Source of the DNA: Tomitella fengzijianii
GTDB taxonomy: Bacteria > Actinomycetota > Actinomycetes > Mycobacteriales > Mycobacteriaceae
Direction: 5' to 3'
Assembly: GCF_007559025.1 (NCBI RefSeq)
Contig: NZ_CP041765.1
Span: 3,159,501-3,223,500 of the forward strand
DNA: 64,000 bases
Shown here: piece after piece, positions 18,011 to 26,125 of the stretch
Layout: every line of letters begins with the position of its first letter
How positions within the stretch are numbered: the stretch's first letter is position 1
The notes under the pieces: model-generated
Seen by the model: only the letters and a program-made list of their open reading frames with translations
The model's database searches: none
What the model was told of the DNA's origin: nothing
Program-made: the position numbers and the translations under genes

Positions 18011-19021
18011 ATGACCCCCACGCTGACAAGCACGCTCCGCACCGGCAGCCCCCGGCCGCCGGGTCCCTTCGCCATCGAGGCGGTGGACCTGGTCAAGAGG
18101 TTCGGCGACTTCACCGCCGTCGACCACGTCGGCTTCACCGTGCCGCAGGGCACGGTACTGGGCTTGCTGGGGCCCAACGGCGCCGGCAAGACCACCACCG
18201 TCCGCATGATGACCACGCTGTCGCCGCCGACGAGCGGCACCGCCCGCGTCGCCGGCTACGACGTGCGCACCGAGCCGGAACTGGTGCGCCGCAACATGGG
18301 CCTGACCGGCCAGGCCGCCACCGTCGACGAGATCCTCACAGGCCGTGAGAATCTGCGCATGATCGGCGGGCTGTACGGGATCGGCCGCCGCGACCTGACG
18401 CGCCGCTCCCGGGAACTGCTCGCCCAGTTCTCCCTGGAGGAGGCCGGCGACAAGCAGGTCAAGTCGTACTCGGGCGGCATGCGACGCCGCCTGGACCTGG
18501 CGGTGTCGCTGCTGGCCGCTCCCCCGGTGCTGTTCCTCGACGAGCCCACCACCGGCCTGGACCCGCGCAGCCGTCAGGAACTGTGGGACATGCTGCGCGG
18601 CCTCGTCGACCAGGGCACCACGCTGCTGCTCACCACCCAGTACCTGGAGGAGGCGGACCAGCTGGCGGACAACATCGTCGTCATCGACAAGGGGCGGGTC
18701 ATCGCCGAGGGCACCCCGGCGCAGCTCAAGGACCAGGCCGGCGCCGCCAGCCTGGTGCTCACCCTCACCGACGCCGACGACGTCCCGGCCGCCGAGGCGC
18801 TGCTCCGCGAGGCCGGCGGCGAGGTGTTCGTCGACCACACCGCGCGCAGGCTGACGAAGCCGGCAGACGGGCTCGACGACCTCACGCGCGTGGCCGAGCG
18901 GCTGGGTGCGCACAGCATCGCCGTCGACGACATCGGCCTGGCGCGGCCGAGCCTGGACGACGTATTCCTTTCCCTCACCGGCCATTCCGCCGAAGACGAC
19001 ACCCCACGGGAGACCTCATGA
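18011..19021 (+). CDS. DrrA-type ABC exporter ATPase
   Basis: A 336-residue ATPase of the daunorubicin-resistance DrrA subfamily: Walker A GPNGAGKTTT, signature YSGGMRRRLDLA, Walker B LFLDEPTTGLD, and LLTTQYLEEAD with Gln in place of the H-loop His, typical of this group. The C-terminal domain (after about residue 230) is the DrrA-specific extension. ATG 18011 is preferred because the upstream extension is not family-like. Its stop overlaps the permease start (ATGA). A second such pair lies at 60.7-62.5 kb. Confidence 0.92.
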   Translation: MTPTLTSTLRTGSPRPPGPFAIEAVDLVKRFGDFTAVDHVGFTVPQGTVLGLLGPNGAGKTTTVRMMTTLSPPTSGTARVAGYDVRTEPELVRRNMGLTGQAATVDEILTGRENLRMIGGLYGIGRRDLTRRSRELLAQFSLEEAGDKQVKSYSGGMRRRLDLAVSLLAAPPVLFLDEPTTGLDPRSRQELWDMLRGLVDQGTTLLLTTQYLEEADQLADNIVVIDKGRVIAEGTPAQLKDQAGAASLVLTLTDADDVPAAEALLREAGGEVFVDHTARRLTKPADGLDDLTRVAERLGAHSIAVDDIGLARPSLDDVFLSLTGHSAEDDTPRETS

Positions 19022-19863
19022 CCACCGCAGCCCCGGACCGCACCACCGCCGGGCCGGTCGCCACCGCGCCGACCGGGCTGTGGCAGCAGTCGTGGATCAT
19101 GGTCCGCCGCAACCTGATCCACACCAAACGCATGCCGGAGATGCTCTCCGACGTCACGATCCAGCCGGTCATGTTCGTGGTGCTGTTCGCGTTCGTGTTC
19201 GGCGCGTCGATCACCAACACCGGCGGCCCGTCCTACAAGGAGTTCCTGCTGCCCGGCATCATGGGGCAGACGATCGTGTTCACCGCGTTCATCGTCGCCA
19301 CCGGCATCACGGCGGACCTGGACAAGGGCATCATCGACCGGTTCCGTTCGCTGCCGATCCGCCGCTCGTCGGTGCTCATCGGGCGCAGCATCGCGAGCCT
19401 GCTGCACTCGTCGATCGGCATCGTCGTCATGGCCCTGACCGGCCTGGCCATCGGCTGGCGCATCCGCAACTCGGCCGCCGAGGCGCTGCTGGCGTTCGCG
19501 CTGGTGCTGCTGTTCGGCTTCGGCATGATCTGGCTGGGCATCCTCATCGGCTCGTGGCTGCGCTCGGTCGAGGCCGTGAACGGGTTCATGTTCGCCACGC
19601 TGTTCCCCATCACGTTCCTGTCCAACGCGTTCGTGCCCACGGAGCCGATGCCCACCTGGCTGCGCACCATCGCCGAGTGGAACCCCGTCTCGTCGCTGGT
19701 GCAGTCGCTGCGGGTGCTGTGGGGCAACGGCCCGGCGGCGGGGCCCGACGACGCGCTGCCGCTGCAGTACCCGGTGATCACGACCCTGATCTGGACGGTG
19801 GTGCTCACGATGACGTTCGCGCCGTTCGCGCTGCGGGCCTACGCCAAGCGCACCGCGGACTGA
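19018..19863 (+). CDS. DrrB-type ABC-2 permease
   Basis: A 281-residue ABC-2 permease with about six transmembrane segments. The conserved cytoplasmic EKGI-like segment appears as DLDKGIIDRFRSLPIRRSSV, and NAFVPTEPMPTWLR precedes the last helices. It forms a drug or lipid exporter with the ATPase encoded upstream. Translationally coupled by the ATGA overlap. The substrate is unknown. Confidence 0.9.
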   Translation: MTTAAPDRTTAGPVATAPTGLWQQSWIMVRRNLIHTKRMPEMLSDVTIQPVMFVVLFAFVFGASITNTGGPSYKEFLLPGIMGQTIVFTAFIVATGITADLDKGIIDRFRSLPIRRSSVLIGRSIASLLHSSIGIVVMALTGLAIGWRIRNSAAEALLAFALVLLFGFGMIWLGILIGSWLRSVEAVNGFMFATLFPITFLSNAFVPTEPMPTWLRTIAEWNPVSSLVQSLRVLWGNGPAAGPDDALPLQYPVITTLIWTVVLTMTFAPFALRAYAKRTAD

Positions 19864-19893
19864 GCGACGCGGGCCGGCCCGCACTGGCCGCGG

Positions 19894-20859
19894 TCAGGCC
19901 GTGACGGCCAGCTTCCGCGTCAAGAAGGCTGTCGCGTGCGCCACCGCGGCGCCGTGCCACTGCTTGCCCTCGAAGAGGTCGAAGTGGTCGCACGGGTAGT
20001 GGCGGACCTCGGCCCGCGCGGAGAAGGCCGCATTGCCGGCCGCGTGCGCCGGGGCGCTGCGGTCGAAGTCGGCGATCTGGACCAGCACCGGCGCCTTCAC
20101 GTCCGCGGCGGCGGCGACGGCCTTGCGTGACCCCAGTTCCAGGCCGACGTCCGCGTGCACTTCGTTGCGCCACGTCGGCCCGGCGATGGCCAGATAGTCC
20201 TCATACGCCCCGGGCATGGTGAGCGCACCGGGCCTGCCCGGCGGGGCGACGACGGGCATCGTGACCTCGGCGCCGAATCGGCCGGCGAGCCGCCCGCGGA
20301 TCCCCCGTCCCGTCGCGCGCAGCAGCTGAGCGGGGGTGTGACCGGTCATCGCGAGGCGGGCGGCGGCGAGCCCGTCCACCATGGGTACCACACCCACCAC
20401 TGCGGCGATGTCCTCGCGCTCGGCGGCCACCCGCAGCACGTGACCGCCGGCCAGCGAGACGCCCCACAGCGCGATCCGGCCCGGGTCCACCCCGGGCAGC
20501 CGCGCCGCGGCATCGACGGCGGCGTGGAAGTCCGCCACCTGGTCGACCAGCCGTACCCGCTGGCGGGGCGTGCCGTCGCTCTCGCCGAACCCCCGGTAGT
20601 CGAACGCCAGGACGTCGAGCCCGGCCGCGGCGAACGCCCGGGCGAACGGCTCCAGCCCGGAGTCCTTCGTGCCGGCGAGCCCATGTCCCATCACGACGGC
20701 CGGACGCCCCGCCCCGGTGGCCAGCGCATCGCTGGTCGCCTCGAAGAACCAGGCCGAGCACCGGACGCCCGCCGAGGTGAACCGCACCGTCGCGGGCGCG
20801 GCCGGCGCCGCAGCGGGCGCGCTCGTCGCGGCTTCGTGTTCCAGGTCGAGTGTGTCCAT
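19894..20859 (-). CDS. Alpha/beta hydrolase (dienelactone/acyl hydrolase type)
   Basis: A 321-residue hydrolase: VVMGHGLAGTKDSG oxyanion region, FDYRGFGESDG, nucleophile elbow WGVSLAGG, acid in IADFDRSAP, and His in CDHFDLF. An Ala/Pro-rich linker fills residues 9-25. The start at 20859 shares one base with the stop of the TetR gene (TGATG), and GGAGGAAACTG precedes it. Third gene of the FMO-TetR-hydrolase operon, so it probably processes the product of the monooxygenase. Confidence 0.85.
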   Translation of the reverse strand: MDTLDLEHEAATSAPAAAPAAPATVRFTSAGVRCSAWFFEATSDALATGAGRPAVVMGHGLAGTKDSGLEPFARAFAAAGLDVLAFDYRGFGESDGTPRQRVRLVDQVADFHAAVDAAARLPGVDPGRIALWGVSLAGGHVLRVAAEREDIAAVVGVVPMVDGLAAARLAMTGHTPAQLLRATGRGIRGRLAGRFGAEVTMPVVAPPGRPGALTMPGAYEDYLAIAGPTWRNEVHADVGLELGSRKAVAAAADVKAPVLVQIADFDRSAPAHAAGNAAFSARAEVRHYPCDHFDLFEGKQWHGAAVAHATAFLTRKLAVTA

Positions 20860-21467
20860 CAGTTTCCTCCGTAGATGGAGCGCACCCACACCGAGGTGAG
20901 CGCGTCGATGTGCAGTTCCCGGGCGGGTCCGCCGCCGAGCGCGTACCTCTCGATCGCCCGGTCGTTGAGCTCGAGCAGGACCCCCGCGAGCGCGGCGGCG
21001 TCGGCCCCGCCTGGAGCCGCGCCACTGGCGCGTTCGGCGACGATCATCGCCGCCACCTCCTCGGCGAAGCCGACCCGGCCGCGGTCCCAGTCGTCGCGCA
21101 CCGTGGCGCTGGTGGCCCGCGCCTCGAGGAGCGCCCGGTAGGTGTGCGGCAGCTGGTCGACCGAGTCGAAGAGCCGGCTGATCACCGTGCGGATCCGGCC
21201 GGGGGCGGGCTCGGACACGTCCAGCAGGTGGTCGGTGGCGACGGCGACCTCCTCGTACATCCCCCGCACCAGCGCGAACACGGCCATCGCCTTGTTCTCG
21301 AAGTAGAAGTAGAACGCGGACCGGGAGACGCCGGCACGCTCGGCCACCTGGCCGATCTTGATGTCCGCCAGCGACGTGCCGTCGCGGAGCATCTCGTCGA
21401 GCACCGTGAGCAGCGCGTCGCGGCTGGCGTCGCCGCGGTTGGGCCCGCGCCGGTCCAGTCGGGTCAT
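20859..21467 (-). CDS. TetR family regulator of the FMO operon
   Basis: A 202-residue TetR protein with the HTH near residues 30-60 (IGQVAERAGVSRSAFYFYFE). The start at 21467 overlaps the FMO stop (ATGA), and its stop overlaps the hydrolase start. Being embedded in the operon, it is a strong candidate to bind the palindromes between the FMO gene and the divergent SDR at 22848-22878. Confidence 0.9.
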   Translation of the reverse strand: MTRLDRRGPNRGDASRDALLTVLDEMLRDGTSLADIKIGQVAERAGVSRSAFYFYFENKAMAVFALVRGMYEEVAVATDHLLDVSEPAPGRIRTVISRLFDSVDQLPHTYRALLEARATSATVRDDWDRGRVGFAEEVAAMIVAERASGAAPGGADAAALAGVLLELNDRAIERYALGGGPARELHIDALTSVWVRSIYGGN

Positions 21468-22792
21468 GACGCGGTACCGGCCAGCGCGCGCCGCCTGCCC
21501 CGGGGGATCTCGCGGGTGCGCATGTCGTGTTCGTAGATGAAGTAGTCCAGCTGCTGGGTGTGCCGCGGACGCTGCACCATGTGCGCGGTGTACATCTGCT
21601 CGTCGGCGGTGATCACCCGCTCCATCTCCTCCGCATCCGGCAGCGCGTAATGGCCGGCCAGGTAGGCGGCCACCATCCGGGTCTGGCATTCGACGAACGG
21701 GAAGAGCGTCGGCGTGGACTGCGCGAACCCGACGAAGGCGAGGTCGTCGAACCCGGGCTTGAAGATGCGCTTGTAGAGCCGGATGTGGTTGTCCGGGGCG
21801 CTGATGACGTCGGGGGCGATGAACGGGAAGGTGATGTTGTAGCCGGTGGCGTAGATGATCACGTCGAAGTCCTGCGCGGTGCCGTCCTCGAAGTGCACGG
21901 TGTCGCCGTCGAGCAGCGTGACATCAGGCTTCGCGGTGAGGTCGCCCGACCCGAGCCGCAGGGGCAGCTCCACGGACTGCGTGGGGTGGGCCTCGCCGAA
22001 CAGGTGGTTCGGCGTCGGCAGCCCGTAGCTCTCCGGGCGGCCCGCGATGAGCGGCTGCCCCAGCTGGGAGAGCTTGCGCTGCCACTTGAGCGGCAGGTAG
22101 GGCGTGGTCTTGTAGAGCTCGTCGGCGGGACGCCCCGCGAGGTACTTCGGCACCACCCACGCGCTGGAACGCGTGGACAGGACCACCTCGTTCTGCAGCG
22201 CCTTGGACGACAGCTCGACGGTGATGTCCGCGGCGCTGTTCCCCAGGCCGACGACGAGGATCCGTTTGCCCTCGAAGAGCATCGGCGTCTTGGGGTCGAT
22301 GTAGTCGTGCGAGTGCAGCTCCGTGCCGGTGAACTCGCCGGGGAAGTCCGGCCGGCGCGGGTCCCAGTGGTGCCCGTTGGCCACCACGAGGAACTCGAAC
22401 TGGCGGGTCGAACCGTCCTGGAGGTCCAGCGACCAGCCGCCGTCCGCCCGCCTGCGGGCGTCGACGACGCCGTTCTCGAACTCGATGTTGCGCTTGAGGT
22501 CGAACGCCTCGGCGTAGCGCTCCAGGTACTCCTTGATCTGCGTGTGATGCGGAAAGTCCGGGAACTCCTCCGGCATCGGGAAGTCGCGGAACGACAGCCG
22601 GTTCTTGGACGTGTCGATATGCAGCGAGCGGTATGCACTGCTGTGCCCGTTGGGATTGCCGAACGCCCAATTGCCGCCGATCCGGTCCGAGGACTCGAAG
22701 CACGTGTACGGCACGCCGTAGTCCTCGAGCATTTTCGCGGTGGTGAGGCCGCTGATGCCGGCGCCGATGATCGCCGTGACGGGTGCGCCCAT
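21464..22792 (-). CDS. Flavin-containing monooxygenase
   Basis: A 442-residue class B monooxygenase: FAD Rossmann motif GAGISGL, the FMO fingerprint around FPGEFTGTELHSHDY, NADP motif VGLGNSAAD, and the late ATGY motif (IYATGYN). It oxygenates soft heteroatoms or acts as a Baeyer-Villiger enzyme. Together with the hydrolase and the divergent SDR it recalls the FMO-hydrolase-SDR combination of the mycobacterial mymA operon, although the regulator here is TetR rather than AraC. Confidence 0.92.
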   Translation of the reverse strand: MGAPVTAIIGAGISGLTTAKMLEDYGVPYTCFESSDRIGGNWAFGNPNGHSSAYRSLHIDTSKNRLSFRDFPMPEEFPDFPHHTQIKEYLERYAEAFDLKRNIEFENGVVDARRRADGGWSLDLQDGSTRQFEFLVVANGHHWDPRRPDFPGEFTGTELHSHDYIDPKTPMLFEGKRILVVGLGNSAADITVELSSKALQNEVVLSTRSSAWVVPKYLAGRPADELYKTTPYLPLKWQRKLSQLGQPLIAGRPESYGLPTPNHLFGEAHPTQSVELPLRLGSGDLTAKPDVTLLDGDTVHFEDGTAQDFDVIIYATGYNITFPFIAPDVISAPDNHIRLYKRIFKPGFDDLAFVGFAQSTPTLFPFVECQTRMVAAYLAGHYALPDAEEMERVITADEQMYTAHMVQRPRHTQQLDYFIYEHDMRTREIPRGRRRALAGTAS

Positions 22793-22847
22793 GTCGCATT
22801 GCCCTTCCCAGTTGCGGTGGTGACAACCATCACATTAGGCATTAGCC

Positions 22848-22878
22848 TGACACGTGTCAACAACTTTCGACAGCTGTC
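22848..22878. promoter_or_regulatory. Paired palindromes in divergent FMO/SDR promoter
   Basis: A 12-bp perfect palindrome TGACACGTGTCA (22848-22859) and a 10-bp palindrome GACAGCTGTC (22869-22878) share outer TGaCA/TGTC halves, with centres about 20 bp apart. A third inverted motif, AGGCATTAGCCT, lies just upstream (22837-22848). They are the likely binding sites of the TetR protein encoded in the FMO operon. Confidence 0.6.
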
Positions 22879-22889
22879 AGGAGCATGGG

Positions 22890-23627
22890 ATGAGCAACCC
22901 CAAGGTCACCGTCGTCATCGGTGCGGCATCCGGAATCGGTGCCGCCACCGCCGAGGTCCTGAAGGATGCGGGCCACGTCGTCGTGCGCGCCGACCTGCAG
23001 GCGGGCGACGGGGTCTCGCCGGTGGACGTCACCGATGAGGCGAGTGTGGAGGCGCTGTTCGACGCGGTGGTCGCGGAGCACGGCGCGTTCACCGGTGCGG
23101 TCAACTGCGCCGGGGTGAGCACTATGTCCCCGGTGGTCGACCACGATGCCGCCGAGTTCCGGCGCACCGTGGACGTGTGCCTCAACGGAACGTTCCTGGT
23201 GCTCAAGCACGCGGGGAAGCGGGTCGCGGACGGGGGCTCGCTGGTCTCGCTGTCCTCGCTGAACGCCCGCCAGCCCGGCGCCGGCCTGGCCGCCTACTGC
23301 TCCGCGAAGGCGGGGATCGTGATGCTCACGGAGGTCACCGCGCTGGAACTCGCGCCGCGGCGCATCCGCGTCAACGCCGTCTCCCCCGGCCTGGTGGTCA
23401 CGCCGCTCACCACCCCGGCGATGCAGATCCCCGGCGTGCGCGACGACTACGTGGAGAACACACCCCTTGGCCGCAGCGGGGAACCATCCGAGATCGGGGC
23501 GGCCATCCGGTACCTGCTCTCCGACGACGCGGCGTGGGTCACCGGCGAGAACCTCGACATCAACGGGGGCGCACACCTGCTGCGCTACCCCGACCTGCCC
23601 AAGCACGTGATGGCCGCGTTCGGGTGA
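22890..23627 (+). CDS. SDR family oxidoreductase, divergent from FMO
   Basis: A 245-residue classical SDR: GAASGIGAA cofactor motif near residue 12, NCAG near 72, Ser in VSLSSLNAR, YCSAKAG active site, and the C-terminal NGGAHLLRYP typical of hydroxysteroid/acyl-dehydrogenase-like SDRs. ATG 22890 has CAGGAG 6 bases upstream. Transcribed away from the FMO operon across the palindromes, so the two are probably co-regulated and act on one substrate. Confidence 0.9.
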   Translation: MSNPKVTVVIGAASGIGAATAEVLKDAGHVVVRADLQAGDGVSPVDVTDEASVEALFDAVVAEHGAFTGAVNCAGVSTMSPVVDHDAAEFRRTVDVCLNGTFLVLKHAGKRVADGGSLVSLSSLNARQPGAGLAAYCSAKAGIVMLTEVTALELAPRRIRVNAVSPGLVVTPLTTPAMQIPGVRDDYVENTPLGRSGEPSEIGAAIRYLLSDDAAWVTGENLDINGGAHLLRYPDLPKHVMAAFG

Positions 23628-23680
23628 TTCGGGCGGGGGGACGTCCGTGGCGACACCACGCCACGGTCGCCTGAGACGAC

Positions 23681-23714
23681 GGAAGGGGCCCACCCTTGCG
23701 GGCGGGCCCCTTCC
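23681..23714. terminator. Terminator of array gene A1, also facing the SDR
   Basis: A GGAAGGGGCCC stem extended by four more positions with one mismatch. It is shared by the convergent SDR transcript. Confidence 0.82.
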
Positions 23715-23729
23715 GGGCTAAAGCTCAGC

Positions 23730-23825
23730 TCACTTGATCAGATCAAGGCTGCCGGTGGTGAAGGCACCCACGAACTCCTGGATGACCATGCCGAACTGCT
23801 CGAAGATGTCGTTGATCGAACCCAT
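23730..23825 (-). CDS. Array peptide A1, 31 aa (A type)
   Basis: A 31-residue acidic amphipathic peptide: MGSINDIFEQFGMVIQEF, then a Gly-Ala-Phe turn and a GSLDLIK end. Hydrophobic residues at 4, 7, 8, 11, 14, 15, 18, 19 and 22 line one helix face. Net charge is about -3. AGAGGAG lies 7 bases before the ATG at 23825. Identical in protein sequence to A3 and A5. There is no leader peptide or protease-type double-Gly site. Porin-like (PorA/PorH) or peptide-toxin-like roles are both possible. Confidence 0.72.
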   Translation of the reverse strand: MGSINDIFEQFGMVIQEFVGAFTTGSLDLIK

Positions 23826-24050
23826 GGTGAAGCTCCTCTAAAGTCGTCTTGCACGGACCAAGTGGGGCCGCCCGCCGGAAGCCGGCTGAGCCCGACCGCC
23901 CACTCACACGGTTCATCGCGCCCCCCGGCGGCACCGTTACACCCCGAATCCACTTGATACCGAATGAGACTCACGCCACAACATGGACGGCCGATCACAA
24001 GTCCGAGAGATCTGAAACACACCCAGGCCACCACACTGGCCACGGACAAC

Positions 24051-24084
24051 GGAAGGGGCCCACCCTCACGGGCGGGCCCCTTCC
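24051..24084 (-). terminator. Terminator of array gene A2
   Basis: The same GGAAGGGGCCC hairpin as the other copies, with TCAC in the loop instead of TTGC. Confidence 0.82.
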
Positions 24085-24099
24085 GGGCTACAGCTCAGA

Positions 24100-24195
24100 T
24101 CACTTGATCAGCTCGAGCAGGCCCTCGGAGATCGCGCCGACGAACTGCTGGAAGACGTCGCCGAACTGCTCGAAGATCGCGTCGATCGAACCCAT
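24100..24195 (-). CDS. Array peptide A2, 31 aa (B type)
   Basis: 31 residues: MGSIDAIFEQFGDVFQQF, then GAISEGLLELIK after a Val. It shares MGSI, IFEQFG and the VGA turn with the A type but is more acidic (net about -4) and has a hydrophobic C-terminal helix. AAAGGAG precedes the ATG at 24195. Identical to A4. The alternation A-B-A-B suggests the two types work as a pair, as PorA and PorH do in forming a hetero-oligomeric channel. Confidence 0.72.
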   Translation of the reverse strand: MGSIDAIFEQFGDVFQQFVGAISEGLLELIK

Positions 24196-24423
24196 GATGG
24201 AACTCCTTTAAGTCGTGTTGTAGAACCCTGCAGGACCGCCCGCCGGAAACCGGTCAGGCACCTCGGCCCTCACACTTGGATCATCGCACCCACGACGGCG
24301 GTCGTTACGGCCCCAAACCCCTTGCTCCGTAATGAGACTCAGAACACAAATTGGACGCATGGCCACAAGCCCATGAGTTGCGAAATACGCCTGGACCCCG
24401 CCGCCGGCGACAACACGAACGAC

Positions 24424-24457
24424 GGAAGGGGCCCACCCTTGCGGGCGGGCCCCTTCC
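24424..24457 (-). terminator. Terminator of array gene A3
   Basis: Same hairpin as at 23681, in repeat copy 2. Confidence 0.82.
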
Positions 24458-24472
24458 GGGCTAAAGCTCAGC

Positions 24473-24568
24473 TCACTTGATCAGATCAAGGCTGCCGGTG
24501 GTGAAGGCACCCACGAACTCCTGGATGACCATGCCGAACTGCTCGAAGATGTCGTTGATCGAACCCAT
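24473..24568 (-). CDS. Array peptide A3, 31 aa (A type)
   Basis: Same protein sequence as A1, in repeat copy 2, with the same AGAGGAG ribosome site and the same downstream hairpin. The conserved upstream segment suggests each copy keeps its own promoter. Long antisense reading frames across this unit are shadows. Confidence 0.72.
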   Translation of the reverse strand: MGSINDIFEQFGMVIQEFVGAFTTGSLDLIK

Positions 24569-24793
24569 GGTGAAGCTCCTCTAAAGTCGTCTTGCACGGA
24601 CCAAGTGGGGCCGCCCGCCGGAAGCCGGCTGAGCCCGACCGCCCACTCACACGGTTCATCGCGCCCCCCGACGGCACCGTTACACCCCGAATCCACTTGA
24701 TACCGAATGAGACTCACGCCACAACATGGACACATGATCACAAGTGCGAGAAATCTGAAACACACCCAGGCCACCACACTGGCCACGGACAAC

Positions 24794-24827
24794 GGAAGGG
24801 GCCCACCCTCACGGGCGGGCCCCTTCC
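24794..24827 (-). terminator. Terminator of array gene A4
   Basis: Same hairpin as at 24051, in repeat copy 2. Confidence 0.82.
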
Positions 24828-24842
24828 GGGCTACAGCTCAGA

Positions 24843-24938
24843 TCACTTGATCAGCTCGAGCAGGCCCTCGGAGATCGCGCCGACGAACTGCTGGAAGACG
24901 TCGCCGAACTGCTCGAAGATCGCGTCGATCGAACCCAT
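24843..24938 (-). CDS. Array peptide A4, 31 aa (B type)
   Basis: Same protein sequence as A2, in repeat copy 2. The B half of the repeat unit appears identical between copies 1 and 2. Confidence 0.72.
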   Translation of the reverse strand: MGSIDAIFEQFGDVFQQFVGAISEGLLELIK

Positions 24939-25166
24939 GATGGAACTCCTTTAAGTCGTGTTGTAGAACCCTGCAGGACCGCCCGCCGGAAACCGGTCAG
25001 GCACCTCGGCCCTCACACTTGGATCATCGCACCCACGACGGCGGTCGTTACGGCCCCAAACCCCTTGCTCCGTAATGAGACTCAGAACACAAATTGGACG
25101 CATGGCCACAAGCCCATGAGTTGCGAAATACGCCTGGACCCCGCCGCCGGCGACAACACGAACGAC

Positions 25167-25200
25167 GGAAGGGGCCCACCCTTGCGGGCGGGCCCCTTCC
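25167..25200 (-). terminator. Terminator of array gene A5
   Basis: Same hairpin as at 23681, in repeat copy 3. Confidence 0.82.
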
Positions 25201-25215
25201 GGGCTAAAGCTCAGC

Positions 25216-25311
25216 TCACTTGATCAGATCAAGGCTGCCGGTGGTGAAGGCACCCACGAACTCCTGGATGACCATGCCGAACTGCTCGAAGATGTCGTTG
25301 ATCGAACCCAT
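25216..25311 (-). CDS. Array peptide A5, 31 aa (A type)
   Basis: Same protein sequence as A1 and A3. It lies in the partial third repeat copy, whose upstream region matches copies 1 and 2 until about 25506 and then switches to the unique A6 unit. Confidence 0.72.
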   Translation of the reverse strand: MGSINDIFEQFGMVIQEFVGAFTTGSLDLIK

Positions 25312-25534
25312 GGTGAAGCTCCTCTAAAGTCGTCTTGCACGGACCAAGTGGGGCCGCCCGCCGGAAGCCGGCTGAGCCCGACCGCCCACTCACACGGTTC
25401 ATCGCGCCCCCCGACGGCACCGTTACACCCCGAATCCACTTGATACCGAATGAGACTCACAACACAGCATGGACACATGATCACAAGTGCGAGAAATCTG
25501 AAACACGGCACCACCCCCACCTGCAACAGACGGC

Positions 25535-25568
25535 GGAAGGGGCCCACCCTCACGGGCGGGCCCCTTCC
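25535..25568 (-). terminator. Terminator of array gene A6
   Basis: A B-type version (TCAC loop) of the shared hairpin, although the gene it follows encodes an A-like peptide. Confidence 0.82.
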
Positions 25569-25583
25569 GGGCTACAGCTCAGA

Positions 25584-25679
25584 TCAGCCGATGATCTCGA
25601 GGCTGCCGGCGGTCACGGCGCCGACGAGCTCCTGGATGACGGTGCCGAACTGCTCGAAGATGTCGTTGACGGAACCCAT
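25584..25679 (-). CDS. Array peptide A6, 31 aa (diverged A type)
   Basis: 31 residues: MGSVNDIFEQFGTVIQEL, then VGAVTAGSLEIIG. It is closest to the A type but differs at about ten positions and ends in Gly rather than Lys. GAAGGAGAATCATC precedes the ATG at 25679. It is the outermost, most diverged member and so probably the ancestral copy. MGSVNDIF closely resembles GSVNDAFNFV in the 42-residue protein at 36867, linking the array to the other tiny genes. Confidence 0.7.
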   Translation of the reverse strand: MGSVNDIFEQFGTVIQELVGAVTAGSLEIIG

Positions 25680-26125
25680 GATGATTCTCCTTCGTCGATG
25701 TCACGCGTTTCCATGGATGACCTTGCGGAGTAAGCCATTCGGCCGACCCGGCGCAAGGCCGCTGCTGCGTGAACGACACCGACATTAGACCGCTCCCGCC
25801 GGAGGTGCAATTCCAATCGGGTGAGCTGGCCCGTTTTCAGATTCACCCGTTCGACTCGGACAAGCGACCGGAAACCCCCAGGCCAGCGCCCGATCTGCGA
25901 AAAGTAACGATTTGGTCACGGGGCGTCGATCTGTTTTCAATCCGGAAGAGTGTCACTCCTCACAGGCATTGAGTGGTCACCCTCACAACCCTTCTATGGC
26001 GCCCCTCACCGCCGTGCCGTGTCGGCCCACGAGGGCTCCATGGGCGTAGCTTTTTCGCGCGCCCGCACACGCCGGCGCGCGAGGGACCGTGCCGGCCCGG
26101 TTCACGCGGCTGAGACAATGGCCCC
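25680..26125. other. Intergenic region, array / S9 peptidase
   Basis: 446 bases between divergent genes. No ORF has a credible ribosome site. The part at 25800-25960 is less GC-rich and probably carries the A6 promoter. The peptidase start has no clear Shine-Dalgarno, so a leaderless start is possible. Confidence 0.5.

Larger units (their letters stand above)
23681..25506. repeat. 743-bp tandem direct repeat, two full copies plus a partial third
   Basis: Copies begin at 23681, 24424 and 25167 (exact 743-bp period); the third diverges after about 25506. Copies 1 and 2 differ at only a handful of positions (for example near 23930 and 23985-24010). Each full unit carries an A-type and a B-type 31-codon minus-strand gene with its own hairpin. 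The near-identity indicates recent duplication and a risk of assembly collapse. Confidence 0.93.

Noticed and set aside
21527..23038. 503-codon plus-strand open frame
   Set aside because: Antisense to the FMO gene and then running into the SDR; no family-like motifs.
23681..25568. CRISPR array or insertion sequences
   Set aside because: The repeat period is 743 bp with coding content, repeats are not short and evenly spaced, and there is no transposase or terminal inverted repeat.
23738..25733. Repeated 103-132-codon frames in the 743-bp array
   Set aside because: They overlap the 31-codon genes in other frames, lack ribosome sites and run through the terminator hairpins. The 31-codon frames have strong Shine-Dalgarno sites and helix-like periodicity.
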